A stretch of DNA of 64,000 bases from Jejubacter calystegiae (GCF_005671395.1 NZ_CP040428.1:1550001-1614000), one strand, 5' to 3'. Shown: positions 45,129 to 53,372, counted from the first letter of the stretch. Numbers and translations are program-made. Notes: generated from the letters alone by a model not told the origin.

Positions 45129-46249
45129 AAGCGTACTGGGCCACCTTCAGTAAGGTGCTGATGGGGTTGCTGGAGCGGCCGATGTGGATGATGTTGCTGA
45201 TCTCGCTGTGCGTAATGAGTACGGTATACGTTCATCGCACGGTCTGGGATCTACCGGTAGCGGTCATCGATCAGGACCACAGTTCAGCCAGCCGTCTGTT
45301 GATTCGCAACCTGGACGCCACCTCTAAAGTCAAAATGGTGGGTTACGACAGTCTGGATAAAGCGATTCACGATCTGGGCTGGCGTAAGCTGTTTGCCGTT
45401 ATCATTATGCCGACCGATCTGGAACAGAAGATTCTGTCGGGTAAGGCGGTCACGGTGCCGGTGTATGGCGATGCGACCAACCGACTGGCTAACGGCCAGA
45501 TTCAGCAGGATGTGCAGTCGGCGTATCAGGAGATGCTGAACCACTACGATCAGGCGTTGTTGCTGCGCAGTGGCTTTAGCGAACGCCAGGCGCAGATTGT
45601 CATGACGCCCATTATCGGCCAGGCCCGGGATCTGTTTAATCCGGGAATCAGCTTTGCGGCAATCGTCTTTCCCGGGCTGCTGGTGCTGTTACTTCAGCAC
45701 TCGCTGATGATCGCCAGCGTGCGGGTCAGCATTGTGTTGAATGCCCAGGGCAAGCCGCCGCTGCCGGTCTATTTGGGCGGTCTATCGGCGCTGCTGCCTA
45801 TCTGGCTGTTTCTCTCCATTGTGCTGTTCGTGCTGTGGCCCTGGGTGCTGGGTTATCGTCAGACTGCGGCGATACCAGAGCTACTGCTATTAACCTTCCC
45901 GTTCCTGCTGGCGGTATTGGGGTTGGGCAAGTTCCTGACCGAATGCCTGCGCAGCGTGGAGATGATCTACCTGACCCTGTCGTTTATCACCATGCCGGTG
46001 TTTTATCTGTCGGGAACCATTTGGCCGCTACAGGCTATGCCGGACTGGGTGCGGGGCATTGCCTTTATGATTCCTTCAACCTGGGCGGCCAAGGCGATAG
46101 CCGGAGTGAACCAGATGGGGCTATCCTGGCAAAGTGCGCTCAATGATGTGGCGATGCTGCTACTGCTGGGGGCGTTTTATGCGCTGCTGGGGGTGGTTAT
46201 TGGGCTGTTGCGGGACAGAGTCAGGCTGCGCACTCTGCTTAAACGCTAA
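45125..46249 (+). CDS. ABC-2-type transporter permease, second of two
   Basis: A 374-residue paralogue of the preceding gene: N-terminal helix (about 21-38), periplasmic domain opening with LPVAVIDQDHSSASRLLIRNLDA (the same motif as its partner), and a C-terminal multi-helix domain (about 175-365) with YLSGTIWPLQAMPDWVRGIAFMIPSTWAAKAI. The GTG start overlaps the previous stop (GTGA), so strictly coupled translation and a heterodimeric permease are likely. A hairpin terminator follows immediately. The substrate is unknown; relatives export drugs, lipids or peptides. Confidence 0.87.
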   Translation: MKAYWATFSKVLMGLLERPMWMMLLISLCVMSTVYVHRTVWDLPVAVIDQDHSSASRLLIRNLDATSKVKMVGYDSLDKAIHDLGWRKLFAVIIMPTDLEQKILSGKAVTVPVYGDATNRLANGQIQQDVQSAYQEMLNHYDQALLLRSGFSERQAQIVMTPIIGQARDLFNPGISFAAIVFPGLLVLLLQHSLMIASVRVSIVLNAQGKPPLPVYLGGLSALLPIWLFLSIVLFVLWPWVLGYRQTAAIPELLLLTFPFLLAVLGLGKFLTECLRSVEMIYLTLSFITMPVFYLSGTIWPLQAMPDWVRGIAFMIPSTWAAKAIAGVNQMGLSWQSALNDVAMLLLLGAFYALLGVVIGLLRDRVRLRTLLKR

Positions 46250-46275
46250 AAAGGCTCCCCAGAGGGAGCCTTCTG
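46248..46275. terminator. Bidirectional terminator between the ABC-2 operon and yjcB
   Basis: AAGGCTCCC-CAGA-GGGAGCCTT (46251-46272) with an A-run before it that provides T residues for the minus-strand transcript of yjcB. Confidence 0.8.
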
Positions 46276-46277
46276 AA

Positions 46278-46556
46278 TCAGGTCATAACGACCGGCCAGT
46301 CGGGCGGGGTGTGACTCATTACTTCCATCGTTACGTCTTTAACATTGGTCCAAATCGCCGCGAAATCGAGGCTCATGCCCAGCAGTCCGGTAGCGAACCA
46401 GCATGAAGCGGCAATGCCCAGTCCGGTGGAAAGTACTGCCAGTACAGGGGACTCGGAACGACGAAACTGAATGTTCAGCGTGCTGGCAAAAAACATCAAC
46501 AGTGCGCTTAACAGCTGCCAGCGCATTAAAACCACACCCGTGGTGATCGTAGCCAT
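46278..46556 (-). CDS. yjcB: YjcB, small membrane protein of unknown function
   Basis: A 92-residue protein with two hydrophobic stretches (about 13-25 and 38-60), highly similar to E. coli YjcB (93 aa): MATITTGVVLMRWQLLSALLMFFASTLNIQFRRSE and the C-terminal PPDWPVVMT are conserved. The function is unknown. It sits next to soxS as in E. coli, but the phosphodiesterase gene pdeC that separates them there is missing. A perfect CRP consensus lies 134 bp upstream of the start codon, suggesting control by cAMP-CRP. Confidence 0.9.
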   Translation of the reverse strand: MATITTGVVLMRWQLLSALLMFFASTLNIQFRRSESPVLAVLSTGLGIAASCWFATGLLGMSLDFAAIWTNVKDVTMEVMSHTPPDWPVVMT

Positions 46557-46689
46557 GAAACCTCATCCTCGAAGCAAACCTATTACGCATAACGGCATGA
46601 CGCAGAGCGCGCGATAAGGGTGACCCGGGGCCGTCAAAGGGAATAAGTCATAACAGAAAATGTAAATGGGTGTCCTGTTGCATAGGACA

Positions 46690-46705
46690 TGTGAACTATA
46701 TCACA
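46690..46705 (-). promoter_or_regulatory. Perfect CRP consensus site upstream of yjcB
   Basis: TGTGA-ACTATA-TCACA is an exact match to the CRP core TGTGA-N6-TCACA. It adjoins a second inverted repeat, TGTCCT-GTTGCAT-AGGACA (46671-46689), on the yjcB side. The orientation toward yjcB is inferred because soxS reads away from it and ends beyond a terminator. Confidence 0.7.
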
Positions 46706-46747
46706 TTTGTTGATTAATTCACCAGAGGTTGAGGGATTTTTTAGCAA

Positions 46748-46784
46748 CAAAAAAAACTATTCGGGCGGCAGTCGACGCCGCCCG
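46748..46784 (-). terminator. Intrinsic terminator after soxS
   Basis: On the minus strand CGGGCGGC-GTCGACT-GCCGCCCG is followed by AATAGTTTTTTTT. Confidence 0.9.
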
Positions 46785-46790
46785 TGGTCT

Positions 46791-47117
46791 TCAGGCGTGG
46801 TGACGATAGTCGGTAGGCGTGCGGTCAAACTCGCGGCGGAAAACCCGTGAGAAAGTTTGCTGTGAGACGTAGCCAAAATCCATGGCGATATCAAAAATAG
46901 GCCGTTGGGTGGTGCGTAGCGCTTCGGCCGCCATGGCCAGGCGCCGCTGGCGGATATATTCGCCCAGCGTCTGGTGCATGACCGAGCGGAACATCCGCTG
47001 AAGGTACCACTTCGAATAACCGGATTTTTGTGCGACGGCGTCAATGTTGAGCGGCTGGTCGATATGATCATCAATCCATTGCGTTAAGGTATGGATAATC
47101 TCCTGATGTGGCGACAT
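46791..47117 (-). CDS. soxS: SoxS, superoxide-response transcriptional activator (AraC/XylS family)
   Basis: A 108-residue, single-domain activator with two helix-turn-helix motifs: NIDAVAQKSGYSKWYLQRMFRSVMHQTLGEYIRQRRL and FDIAMDFGYVSQQTFSRVFRREFDRTP. It activates the superoxide regulon (sodA, zwf, fumC, acrAB and others) by binding soxboxes. Its only known inducer is oxidised SoxR. I begin at 47117 (MSPHQEII), which has AGAGG at good spacing and matches the E. coli length (107 aa); a Met two codons upstream overlaps the ribosome-binding site. It is divergent from soxR. Confidence 0.96.
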   Translation of the reverse strand: MSPHQEIIHTLTQWIDDHIDQPLNIDAVAQKSGYSKWYLQRMFRSVMHQTLGEYIRQRRLAMAAEALRTTQRPIFDIAMDFGYVSQQTFSRVFRREFDRTPTDYRHHA

Positions 47118-47196
47118 AGGCATCCTCTCTTATCTTCTTATACCCCCGGTCGCCAGGCTCCTGGCGAGTTGGGTATCGTACTTTTTACTGGCGATG

Positions 47197-47227
47197 AGTA
47201 TAATTCCTCAAGTTAACTTGAGGTAAA
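47197..47227 (-). promoter_or_regulatory. SoxR-regulated soxS promoter with SoxR palindrome
   Basis: The 18-bp palindrome CCTCAAGTTAACTTGAGG (47206-47223) is the SoxR operator. On the minus strand it lies between -35 TTTACC (complement of 47222-47227) and -10 TATACT (complement of 47197-47202). The spacer is 19 bp, the overlong spacing characteristic of MerR-family promoters that the activator untwists. It is essentially identical to E. coli. Confidence 0.95.
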
Positions 47228-47233
47228 GCGGTT

Positions 47234-47731
47234 TTGGAAAAGAAATCATCCCGACTAAAAACCCTGCTGACGCCGGGTGAAGTGGCCAGGCGTAGTGGCG
47301 TTGCCGTTTCGGCGCTGCACTTTTATGAAAGCAAAGGACTGATTCACAGTCAGCGCAATGCCGGTAATCAGCGGCGTTATACCCGCGATGTGCTGCGTTA
47401 TGTAGCAATCATCAAGATAGCCCAGCGTATCGGCATTCCGCTGGCAACCATTAGCGAAGCCTTTAGCGTGCTGCCCGAAGGCCATACGCTGAGCGCCAAA
47501 GAGTGGAAGGCGCTGTCATCGACGTGGCGCGAAGAGCTGGAGCGACGCATCAATACGCTGGTTGCCCTGCGTGATGAGCTGGATGGCTGTATCGGTTGCG
47601 GCTGCCTGTCGCGTAAGGATTGCCCGCTACGTAACCCGAATGACCGACTGGGCGCCGAAGGAGCCGGGGCACGACTGCTGGAAGAACCCGCCGATCGGGC
47701 GCCGCACAGATCCGGAACGGATGACGATTAA
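47234..47731 (+). CDS. soxR: SoxR, redox-sensing [2Fe-2S] transcriptional regulator (MerR family)
   Basis: Dimeric MerR-type sensor of redox-cycling agents; oxidation of its cluster activates soxS. It has 165 residues (E. coli 154), with the winged-helix domain (about 11-80), the dimerisation helix, and the cluster ligands Cys119, Cys122, Cys124, Cys130 in [12 protein letters not shown] at E. coli positions. The C-terminal ~11 residues are longer than in E. coli. The start is TTG at 47234 (LEKKSSR aligned to MEKKLPR); GAGG lies 11 bp upstream within the operator, so translation may be weak and SoxR binding may block its own gene. Confidence 0.96.
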   Translation: MEKKSSRLKTLLTPGEVARRSGVAVSALHFYESKGLIHSQRNAGNQRRYTRDVLRYVAIIKIAQRIGIPLATISEAFSVLPEGHTLSAKEWKALSSTWREELERRINTLVALRDELDGCIGCGCLSRKDCPLRNPNDRLGAEGAGARLLEEPADRAPHRSGTDDD

Positions 47732-48064
47732 CGGCGTAAGGTTGATCAAATGTTCGCGCGTCTGTTAACGGTTTGCGCAGCAACGACATCGTTTGCGCAT
47801 CCTTTGGGTGAAAAACAGACAGTATTGGTTTTTTTTATCTAAAAGGGGCAAAGTTTGGTTGAAAACCCCCTAATGATGCCAGGATAATCGTTTGCCTTAA
47901 ATTTCCGACCGTTTTTTACGCGCGGGGTTAAACGTTTGCATTGCCGGGGTACCCCCTTTTTAACGCCATGGCAATGCCCGGGACGAAAGACGTTTAGCCA
48001 GCATAGGGCTGTTCACTGCGCGTAACGGTAACTTCATAAAAAAGCATCAGGGGATATTTCAACT
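47732..48064. other. Intergenic region upstream of ghxP with repeated GTTTGC motifs
   Basis: 333 bp without a gene. GTTTGC occurs four times: GGTTTGCGCA (47770-47779), CGTTTGCGCA (47790-47799), CGTTTGCCTT (47889-47898) and ACGTTTGCAT (47932-47941). The last lies in TTAAACGTTTGCAT, which resembles the PurR operator ACGCAAACGTTTGCGT in its right half and centre. GCGCA-N2-AACGA-CA-TCGTT-TGCGC is an imperfect palindrome at 47775-47798. PurR control of the downstream purine transporter is plausible inference. Confidence 0.45.
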
Positions 48065-49417
48065 ATGTCTACTCCTTCTCCGCGTGCCGGCGGCTCTCTG
48101 GACGCCTGGTTCAAGATATCCGCGCGCGGCAGTACGGTGCGCCGCGAGGTGGTGGCGGGTCTTACCACCTTCCTGGCCATGGTCTACTCGGTGATTGTGG
48201 TGCCGGGCATGCTCGGCAAGGCTGGCTTTCCGCCCGCCGCGGTGTTTGTGGCGACCTGCCTGGTGGCGGGCGTCGGCTCCATTGCCATGGGGCTGTGGGC
48301 AAATCTGCCGCTGGCGATCGGCTGTGCCCTGTCGCTGACGGCGTTTACCGCTTTCAGCCTGGTGCTGGGCCAGCAGATCAGCGTGCCGGTGGCGCTGGGC
48401 GCGGTCTTCCTGATGGGGGTACTGTTTACGGTAATCTCTGCGACCGGTATTCGCGGCTGGATTTTACGCAACCTACCCATGGGCGTCGCTCAGGGGACCG
48501 GCGTCGGGATTGGCCTGTTTTTGCTGCTCATTGCGGCTGATAGCGTCAAACTGGTGGTAAGAAATCCGCTGGAAGGGTTACCAGTCGCTTTTGGCGACTT
48601 CACCAGCTTTCCGGTGATGATGTCGTTGCTGGGGCTGGCGACCATTATTGGCCTGGAGCGGCGCAAGGTGCCGGGTGGCATTCTGCTGACCATTATTGCC
48701 ATCTCAATTATCGGTATGATTTTCGATCCCGCGGTGCACTTTAGCGGCTCTCTGTTTGCCATGCCTTCCCTGAACGATGAAAACGGGAATTCGCTGATCG
48801 GCAGTCTGGACATTATGGGGGCGTTGAATCCGCTGGTGCTGCCCAGCGTGCTGGCGCTGGTGATGACGGCGGTTTTCGACGCCACCGGCACCATTCGCGC
48901 CGTGGCGGAACAGGGCAACCTGCTGGATAAAGACGGACAGATTATCGATGGAGGCAAGGCGCTGACCACCGACTCCGTGAGCAGCATCTTCTCCAGCCTG
49001 GTTGGGGCCTCGCCCGCCGCGGTTTACATCGAATCGGCCGCGGGAACCGCTGCTGGCGGTAAGACCGGCCTGACCGCCATTGTGGTCGGTGTGCTGTTCC
49101 TGCTGATTCTGTTCCTCTCGCCGCTCTCTTACCTGGTACCGGCCTACGCTACTGCGCCAGCGTTGATGTACGTGGGGCTGTTGATGCTGAGCAACGTGGC
49201 GAAGCTGAATTTCGAGGACTTTGTTGATGCCATGGCAGGGCTGATGACGGCGGTGATTATCGTCTTCACCTGCAACATCGTGACCGGCATTATGATTGGT
49301 TTCGCCAGCCTGGTGGTCGGGCGTATCTTCTCTGGCGAATGGCGCAAACTGAACCTGGGTACCATACTGATTGCCGTGGTGTTGGTGACGTTTTACGCAG
49401 GCGGTTGGGCGATTTAA
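48065..49417 (+). CDS. ghxP: GhxP (YjcD), guanine/hypoxanthine permease
   Basis: A 450-residue nucleobase:proton symporter of the AzgA-like NCS2 (NAT) branch; imports guanine and hypoxanthine. About 12-14 helices are visible. Family motifs include [23 protein letters not shown] near residue 28-50, [16 protein letters not shown] near 138, the carrier motif [17 protein letters not shown] near 275, and the [26 protein letters not shown] signature near 322. It matches E. coli YjcD (449 aa). The ATG at 48065 lacks a strong ribosome-binding site (AGGGGATATTTCAACT), as is common for this gene. Confidence 0.95.
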   Translation: MSTPSPRAGGSLDAWFKISARGSTVRREVVAGLTTFLAMVYSVIVVPGMLGKAGFPPAAVFVATCLVAGVGSIAMGLWANLPLAIGCALSLTAFTAFSLVLGQQISVPVALGAVFLMGVLFTVISATGIRGWILRNLPMGVAQGTGVGIGLFLLLIAADSVKLVVRNPLEGLPVAFGDFTSFPVMMSLLGLATIIGLERRKVPGGILLTIIAISIIGMIFDPAVHFSGSLFAMPSLNDENGNSLIGSLDIMGALNPLVLPSVLALVMTAVFDATGTIRAVAEQGNLLDKDGQIIDGGKALTTDSVSSIFSSLVGASPAAVYIESAAGTAAGGKTGLTAIVVGVLFLLILFLSPLSYLVPAYATAPALMYVGLLMLSNVAKLNFEDFVDAMAGLMTAVIIVFTCNIVTGIMIGFASLVVGRIFSGEWRKLNLGTILIAVVLVTFYAGGWAI

Positions 49418-49444
49418 TCCTTCCTTATTTTTCAGACTCTTCCC

Positions 49445-49470
49445 CGGGCCGGATTCTCTGGCCCGCTTGA
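49445..49470 (+). terminator. Putative terminator after ghxP
   Basis: CGGGCC-N9-GGCCCG followed by CTTGATTTCT: a stable stem with a poor T tail. Confidence 0.5.
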
Positions 49471-49584
49471 TTTCTACGCTATTTAGGGCACATCCTGTAT
49501 CATCATATGTAAAGATAGTGTTCTATGATGAGAACGCTTCTCTTCATTTCATGACAAACACATCGCAGTATAACTAAGGATAGT

Positions 49585-51231
49585 ATGGAAATCTTTTTTA
49601 CCATTTTGATTCTGACGCTGGTGGTTTCGCTGTCAGGGGTGGTGACGCGGATTCTGCCGTTCCAGATTCCGCTGCCGCTGATGCAGATCGCCATTGGCGC
49701 GCTACTGGCCTGGCCTAAATTTGGCCTGCACGTGGACTTTAATCCGGAGCTTTTCCTGGTGCTGTTTATCCCGCCGCTGCTGTTTGCGGATGGCTGGAAG
49801 ACGCCGACCAGGGAGTTCATTAATCATGGTCGTGAGATTATCGGGCTGGCGCTGGTGCTGGTGCTGCTGACCGTGGTGGGGATCGGCTTCCTGATTTACT
49901 ACATGGTGCCGGGCATTCCGTTGATACCCGCCCTTGCGCTGGCTGCCGTGCTGTCGCCGACCGATGCAGTGGCGCTTTCCGGCATCGTGGGGGAAGGCCG
50001 CATACCCAAGAAGATAATGGGGATCCTGCAGGGCGAGGCGCTGATGAATGACGCCTCCGGCCTGGTTTCGCTGAAATTCGCCGTGGCGGTGGCCATGGGC
50101 ACCATGGTTTTTACTGTAGGTGGCGCCACCCTGGAGTTCCTGAAGGTAGCTATCGGCGGCTTGCTGGCGGGCTTTGTGGTGAGCTGGCTGTATGGCCGCT
50201 CGCTGCGTCTGATGAGCCGCTGGAGCGGTGACGAGCCGGCCACTCAGATCGTACTGCTGTTCCTGCTGCCGTTCGCCTCTTATCTGATTGCGGAACATAT
50301 CGGCGTTTCCGGCATTCTGGCCGCGGTGGCGGCGGGGATGACCATCACCCGTTCCGGCGTGATGCGTACTGCGCCTCTGGCGATGCGCCTGCGCGCCAAC
50401 AGCGTCTGGGCGATGCTGGAATTCGTGTTTAACGGCATGGTGTTCCTGATGTTGGGCCTGCAGCTACCGGGCATTCTGGAGAACTCGCTGGCGGCGGCGG
50501 AAGCCGATCCCAATGTAGAAGTCTGGATACTGTTCATGGATGTGGTGCTGATCTACTTCGCGTTGATTCTGGTACGCTTTATCTGGCTGTGGCTGATGAA
50601 GCGCTTTAGCCTGCGTTTCCTGAAAAAACGCCCGATGGAGTTTAGCTCTTACACTACCCGTGAGTTGCTGATCGCCTCGTTTGCCGGGGTACGCGGCGCT
50701 ATTACCCTTGCCGGTGTGCTCTCTATCCCGCTGCTGCTACCGGGGGGCGATCCCTTTCCGGCGCGCTATGAGCTGATCTTCCTTTCGGCCGGCGTCATCC
50801 TGTTCTCGCTGTTTGTGGGGGTGATTATGCTACCGATCTTGCTGCGTCACGTGGAGCTTCCGGATAACGCACAGACCCGCAAAGAGGAGCGTCTGGCTAA
50901 GGCGGCCATTGCCGAAGTGGCTATTGTCTCTATCCAGAAAATGGAGGAGCGGCTGGCGGCGGACACCGAAGAGAATATCGACGATCAGTTGCTGCGCGAA
51001 GTCAGTTCACGGGTTATCGGTAACCTGAGGCGCCGGGCCGATGGTCGTAACGATGTAGAAAACTCGGAGCTGGAAGAGAACCTTGAACGTCGCTTCCGCC
51101 TGACGGCGCTGCGTTCCGAGCGGGCGGAACTGTACCATCTGCGCGCTACCCAGAAGATCAGCAACGAGACGTTGCAAAAGCTACTGCACGATCTCGACCT
51201 GCTGGAAGCGCTGTTGATAGAGAACAACTAA
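49585..51231 (+). CDS. yjcE: YjcE, CPA1-family Na+/H+ antiporter
   Basis: A 548-residue inner-membrane cation/proton antiporter, collinear with E. coli YjcE (549 aa). About 12 helices fill residues 1-~420, with the ion-site segments LAAVLSPTDAVALSGIVGEGRIPKK, GEALMNDASGLVSLKFAVAVAMG (N-D motif) and SFAGVRGAITLAGVLSIPLLLP. A ~130-residue charged cytosolic C-terminal domain follows, rich in Glu/Arg and predicted coiled-coil. The ATG follows an AAGGATAGT element. Physiological role in E. coli is not firmly defined. It is unrelated in its C-terminus to the CPA1 protein at 7.5-9.4 kb. Confidence 0.94.
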   Translation: MEIFFTILILTLVVSLSGVVTRILPFQIPLPLMQIAIGALLAWPKFGLHVDFNPELFLVLFIPPLLFADGWKTPTREFINHGREIIGLALVLVLLTVVGIGFLIYYMVPGIPLIPALALAAVLSPTDAVALSGIVGEGRIPKKIMGILQGEALMNDASGLVSLKFAVAVAMGTMVFTVGGATLEFLKVAIGGLLAGFVVSWLYGRSLRLMSRWSGDEPATQIVLLFLLPFASYLIAEHIGVSGILAAVAAGMTITRSGVMRTAPLAMRLRANSVWAMLEFVFNGMVFLMLGLQLPGILENSLAAAEADPNVEVWILFMDVVLIYFALILVRFIWLWLMKRFSLRFLKKRPMEFSSYTTRELLIASFAGVRGAITLAGVLSIPLLLPGGDPFPARYELIFLSAGVILFSLFVGVIMLPILLRHVELPDNAQTRKEERLAKAAIAEVAIVSIQKMEERLAADTEENIDDQLLREVSSRVIGNLRRRADGRNDVENSELEENLERRFRLTALRSERAELYHLRATQKISNETLQKLLHDLDLLEALLIENN

Positions 51232-51252
51232 GCGATAGCGACGCTCATCCGA

Positions 51253-51278
51253 GCCCTCTCCCTGGAGAGGGCTTTTTT
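51253..51278 (+). terminator. Intrinsic terminator after yjcE
   Basis: GCCCTCTC-CCTG-GAGAGGGC followed by TTTTTT. The last two T residues overlap the stop codon of the convergent LysR gene. Confidence 0.9.
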
Positions 51279-52164
51279 ATGGCTCCACCGACCAGAACGC
51301 CTTACAGCAGTCGATCCAGGCTCGTGCGCTCTGGGAAAGATAGCCATCGCGGCGCCAGATCATGCCCAGTTGCCAGCGCAGCGGGCTGTGCAATGGCAGC
51401 CACACCAGGTTGGTTTTATCCAGCCGCTGACAGATAGGCTCCGGTAGAATGGCGATGCCGACATTGGCCTGCACCATGGCAGCCAGGAAATCCCACTGGC
51501 CACTGCGTACCGCGATGCGCGGTGAGATCTGGTGTTCGGCGAATAGCTGGGTCATCTGGCGGCTCAGGGAGAAATCTTCGTTATAGACCAGCAGCGGCCA
51601 GGCTTCGAGCTCTTCCAGGGCCACACCGCTGCGTGACAGCCAGGGCTCGCTGCGCGGCGCCAGTACGCACATGGGATGGCTGGAGAACGCCAGGGTTTCC
51701 AGATTTTCATCCGGATTTGAGGTCAGGGCGGTCATGGCCAGGTCGAGCTCACTGTTCATAACGGCCTGTTGTACCTTCAGACCGCCAAATTCGGCGATCT
51801 TAAGCTCAATACCTGGATACTGGCGGCGATATTCGGCGATCGGCCCTGCCATCATCATTCCTACCATGGGCGGAATCCCCAGTCTTAACACCCCTTTGTT
51901 CAGGTTGTTAATGTCTGCCAGTTCGTTTTTTAGCTGACGAAACTCACCCAGAATCGCCACGCCGCGCTCAAACACGGCGCGGCCGGTATCGGTCAGTACC
52001 AGGCGGCGCCCTTCGCGTAGTAATAGCGTACTGCCCAGCTCGTCTTCCAGGTTGCGCAACATTTTGCTGATGGTGGGTTGGGTGACAAACATCTTCTCCG
52101 CTGCCCGGGTGAAGCTCTGCTGACGAACCACCTCAACAAAGTAGCGCAGCGTTCTGATGTCCAT
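51277..52164 (-). CDS. LysR-family regulator, probably CidR-like
   Basis: A 295-residue LysR-type regulator. The N-terminal winged helix-turn-helix is clear (TLRYFVEVVRQQSFTRAAEKMFVTQPTISKMLRNLEDELGSTLLLREGR). The type 2 periplasmic-binding-like effector domain starts at about residue 92 (GVLRLGIPPMVGMMMAGPIAEYRRQYPGIEL). It is divergent from cidA-cidB with 103 bp between starts. In Bacillus and Staphylococcus, CidR-type LysR proteins activate cidAB in response to acetate or overflow metabolism. Regulation of the adjacent cid genes is inferred from position. Interestingly, the acetate genes actP-acs lie 4 kb away. Confidence 0.8.
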   Translation of the reverse strand: MDIRTLRYFVEVVRQQSFTRAAEKMFVTQPTISKMLRNLEDELGSTLLLREGRRLVLTDTGRAVFERGVAILGEFRQLKNELADINNLNKGVLRLGIPPMVGMMMAGPIAEYRRQYPGIELKIAEFGGLKVQQAVMNSELDLAMTALTSNPDENLETLAFSSHPMCVLAPRSEPWLSRSGVALEELEAWPLLVYNEDFSLSRQMTQLFAEHQISPRIAVRSGQWDFLAAMVQANVGIAILPEPICQRLDKTNLVWLPLHSPLRWQLGMIWRRDGYLSQSARAWIDCCKAFWSVEP

Positions 52165-52267
52165 AACTATTCCTGTTAACTATACCTGGGATGAGTTTAA
52201 TTCATTACTTGCATTATCGAAGGCTTACTATACTGCACTCTCCGCTATTTTATCAGGGTCTGATGCT

Positions 52268-52690
52268 ATGCCTGCGGCGCTACGCGCGATCAAGCCTGCT
52301 GTTTCCCGTTTAACCACGCCCTTCCAGGTGTTGCTGTACGCCGGTCTATTTCTGGTGGCGCAACAGATGGTCGGGCAGTTCCATCTTCCGTTGCCTGCTA
52401 ATCTGGTAGGAATGTTGCTGCTATTTTCATTAATTATGCTGCGCGTTGTACCCGTTAACTGGGTACGTGATGGTGCCCGATGGCTGCTGGCAGAGATGCT
52501 GCTGTTCTTTGTTCCGGCGGTGGTGGCGGTGGTGAACTACACCCAGCTGCTGCTGGCCGATGGCTGGCGTATTCTGCTGGTGATTGCGCTCAGTACGCTG
52601 ATGGTGTTGGGGGCTACCGGCTGGGTGGTGGAAAAGATCTACCGCTTCGAGGTGACGCGTGCGGCGCGCAAGGCAGCGGCCAGTGACTAA
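52268..52690 (+). CDS. cidA: CidA/LrgA-family holin-like membrane protein
   Basis: A 140-residue membrane protein with four hydrophobic helices and the family sequence LFLVAQQMVGQFHLPLPANLVGMLLLFSLIMLRVVPVNWV. CidA proteins resemble holins and together with CidB are thought to affect cell lysis, extracellular DNA release, or pyruvate/acetate transport. I start at ATG 52268 (MPAALRAIKP) with AGGG about 9 bp upstream; the open frame extends 37 codons further upstream into the LysR promoter but that part is not family-like. It overlaps cidB by 8 bp. Confidence 0.83.
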   Translation: MPAALRAIKPAVSRLTTPFQVLLYAGLFLVAQQMVGQFHLPLPANLVGMLLLFSLIMLRVVPVNWVRDGARWLLAEMLLFFVPAVVAVVNYTQLLLADGWRILLVIALSTLMVLGATGWVVEKIYRFEVTRAARKAAASD

Positions 52691-53372
52691 TCTGCCGCTG
52701 AGTCTCTTTTGTCTGGGGTTGACCCTGGCGCTCTACTATCTCAACAAGCGATTGTGGCGCCGTTTTCGCAAACTGCCGCTGATGCCGCTGGTCTTTACGC
52801 CGCTGCTACTGGTGGCCGTGCTGGTCTTTGGGCATATTTCTTACCAGAACTATATCGCCCAGAGCCACTGGCTGATCTGGCTGCTGGGACCTGCGACCAT
52901 CGCCTTTGCCGTGCCGGTGTATGAGAATCTGGCGCTGATTCGTCGCCACTGGATGTCGCTGTGCGCCGGAACGCTGACCGCCACGGTGGTCGCGGTGACC
53001 AGCTCGGTCTGGCTGGCGCGCTGGCTGATGTTGTCCGACGAGATCCAGCGTAGTCTGGCGGTACGCTCCATCACCACGCCTTTCGCCCTGGCGGCGGCAG
53101 CGCCCATGGGGGGACAGCCGGATCTGGTGGCGCTGTTCGTGGTCGTGACCGGGGTCTTTGGAATGGCGGTGGGGGATGTGCTGTTTCTGCGACTCGCGAT
53201 TCGCGAAGGCGTGGCGAAAGGCGCCGCGCTGGGCGCCGCCTCTCACGGTGCAGGGACTGCCCGCTCCTGCGAAATGGGTCCGCAGGAGGGAATGGTGGCG
53301 AGCCTGGTGATGATGCTCTCCGGCGTTATTATGGTCCTGGCCGCCCCGCTGGTGGCCCGCCTGCTGTTCTAG
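52683..53372 (+). CDS. cidB: CidB/LrgB-family membrane protein
   Basis: A 229-residue integral membrane protein of the LrgB family with several hydrophobic helices. Conserved elements are SITTPFALAAAAPMGGQPDLVALFVVVTGVFGMAVGDVLF and LGAASHGAGTARSCEMGPQEG, close to E. coli YohK. The start is GTG at 52683 (VTNLPLSLF), inside the cidA end, with AAGG upstream. It forms an operon with cidA. Its stop codon shares the CTAG tetranucleotide with the stop of the convergent oxidoreductase gene. Confidence 0.83.
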   Translation: MTNLPLSLFCLGLTLALYYLNKRLWRRFRKLPLMPLVFTPLLLVAVLVFGHISYQNYIAQSHWLIWLLGPATIAFAVPVYENLALIRRHWMSLCAGTLTATVVAVTSSVWLARWLMLSDEIQRSLAVRSITTPFALAAAAPMGGQPDLVALFVVVTGVFGMAVGDVLFLRLAIREGVAKGAALGAASHGAGTARSCEMGPQEGMVASLVMMLSGVIMVLAAPLVARLLF

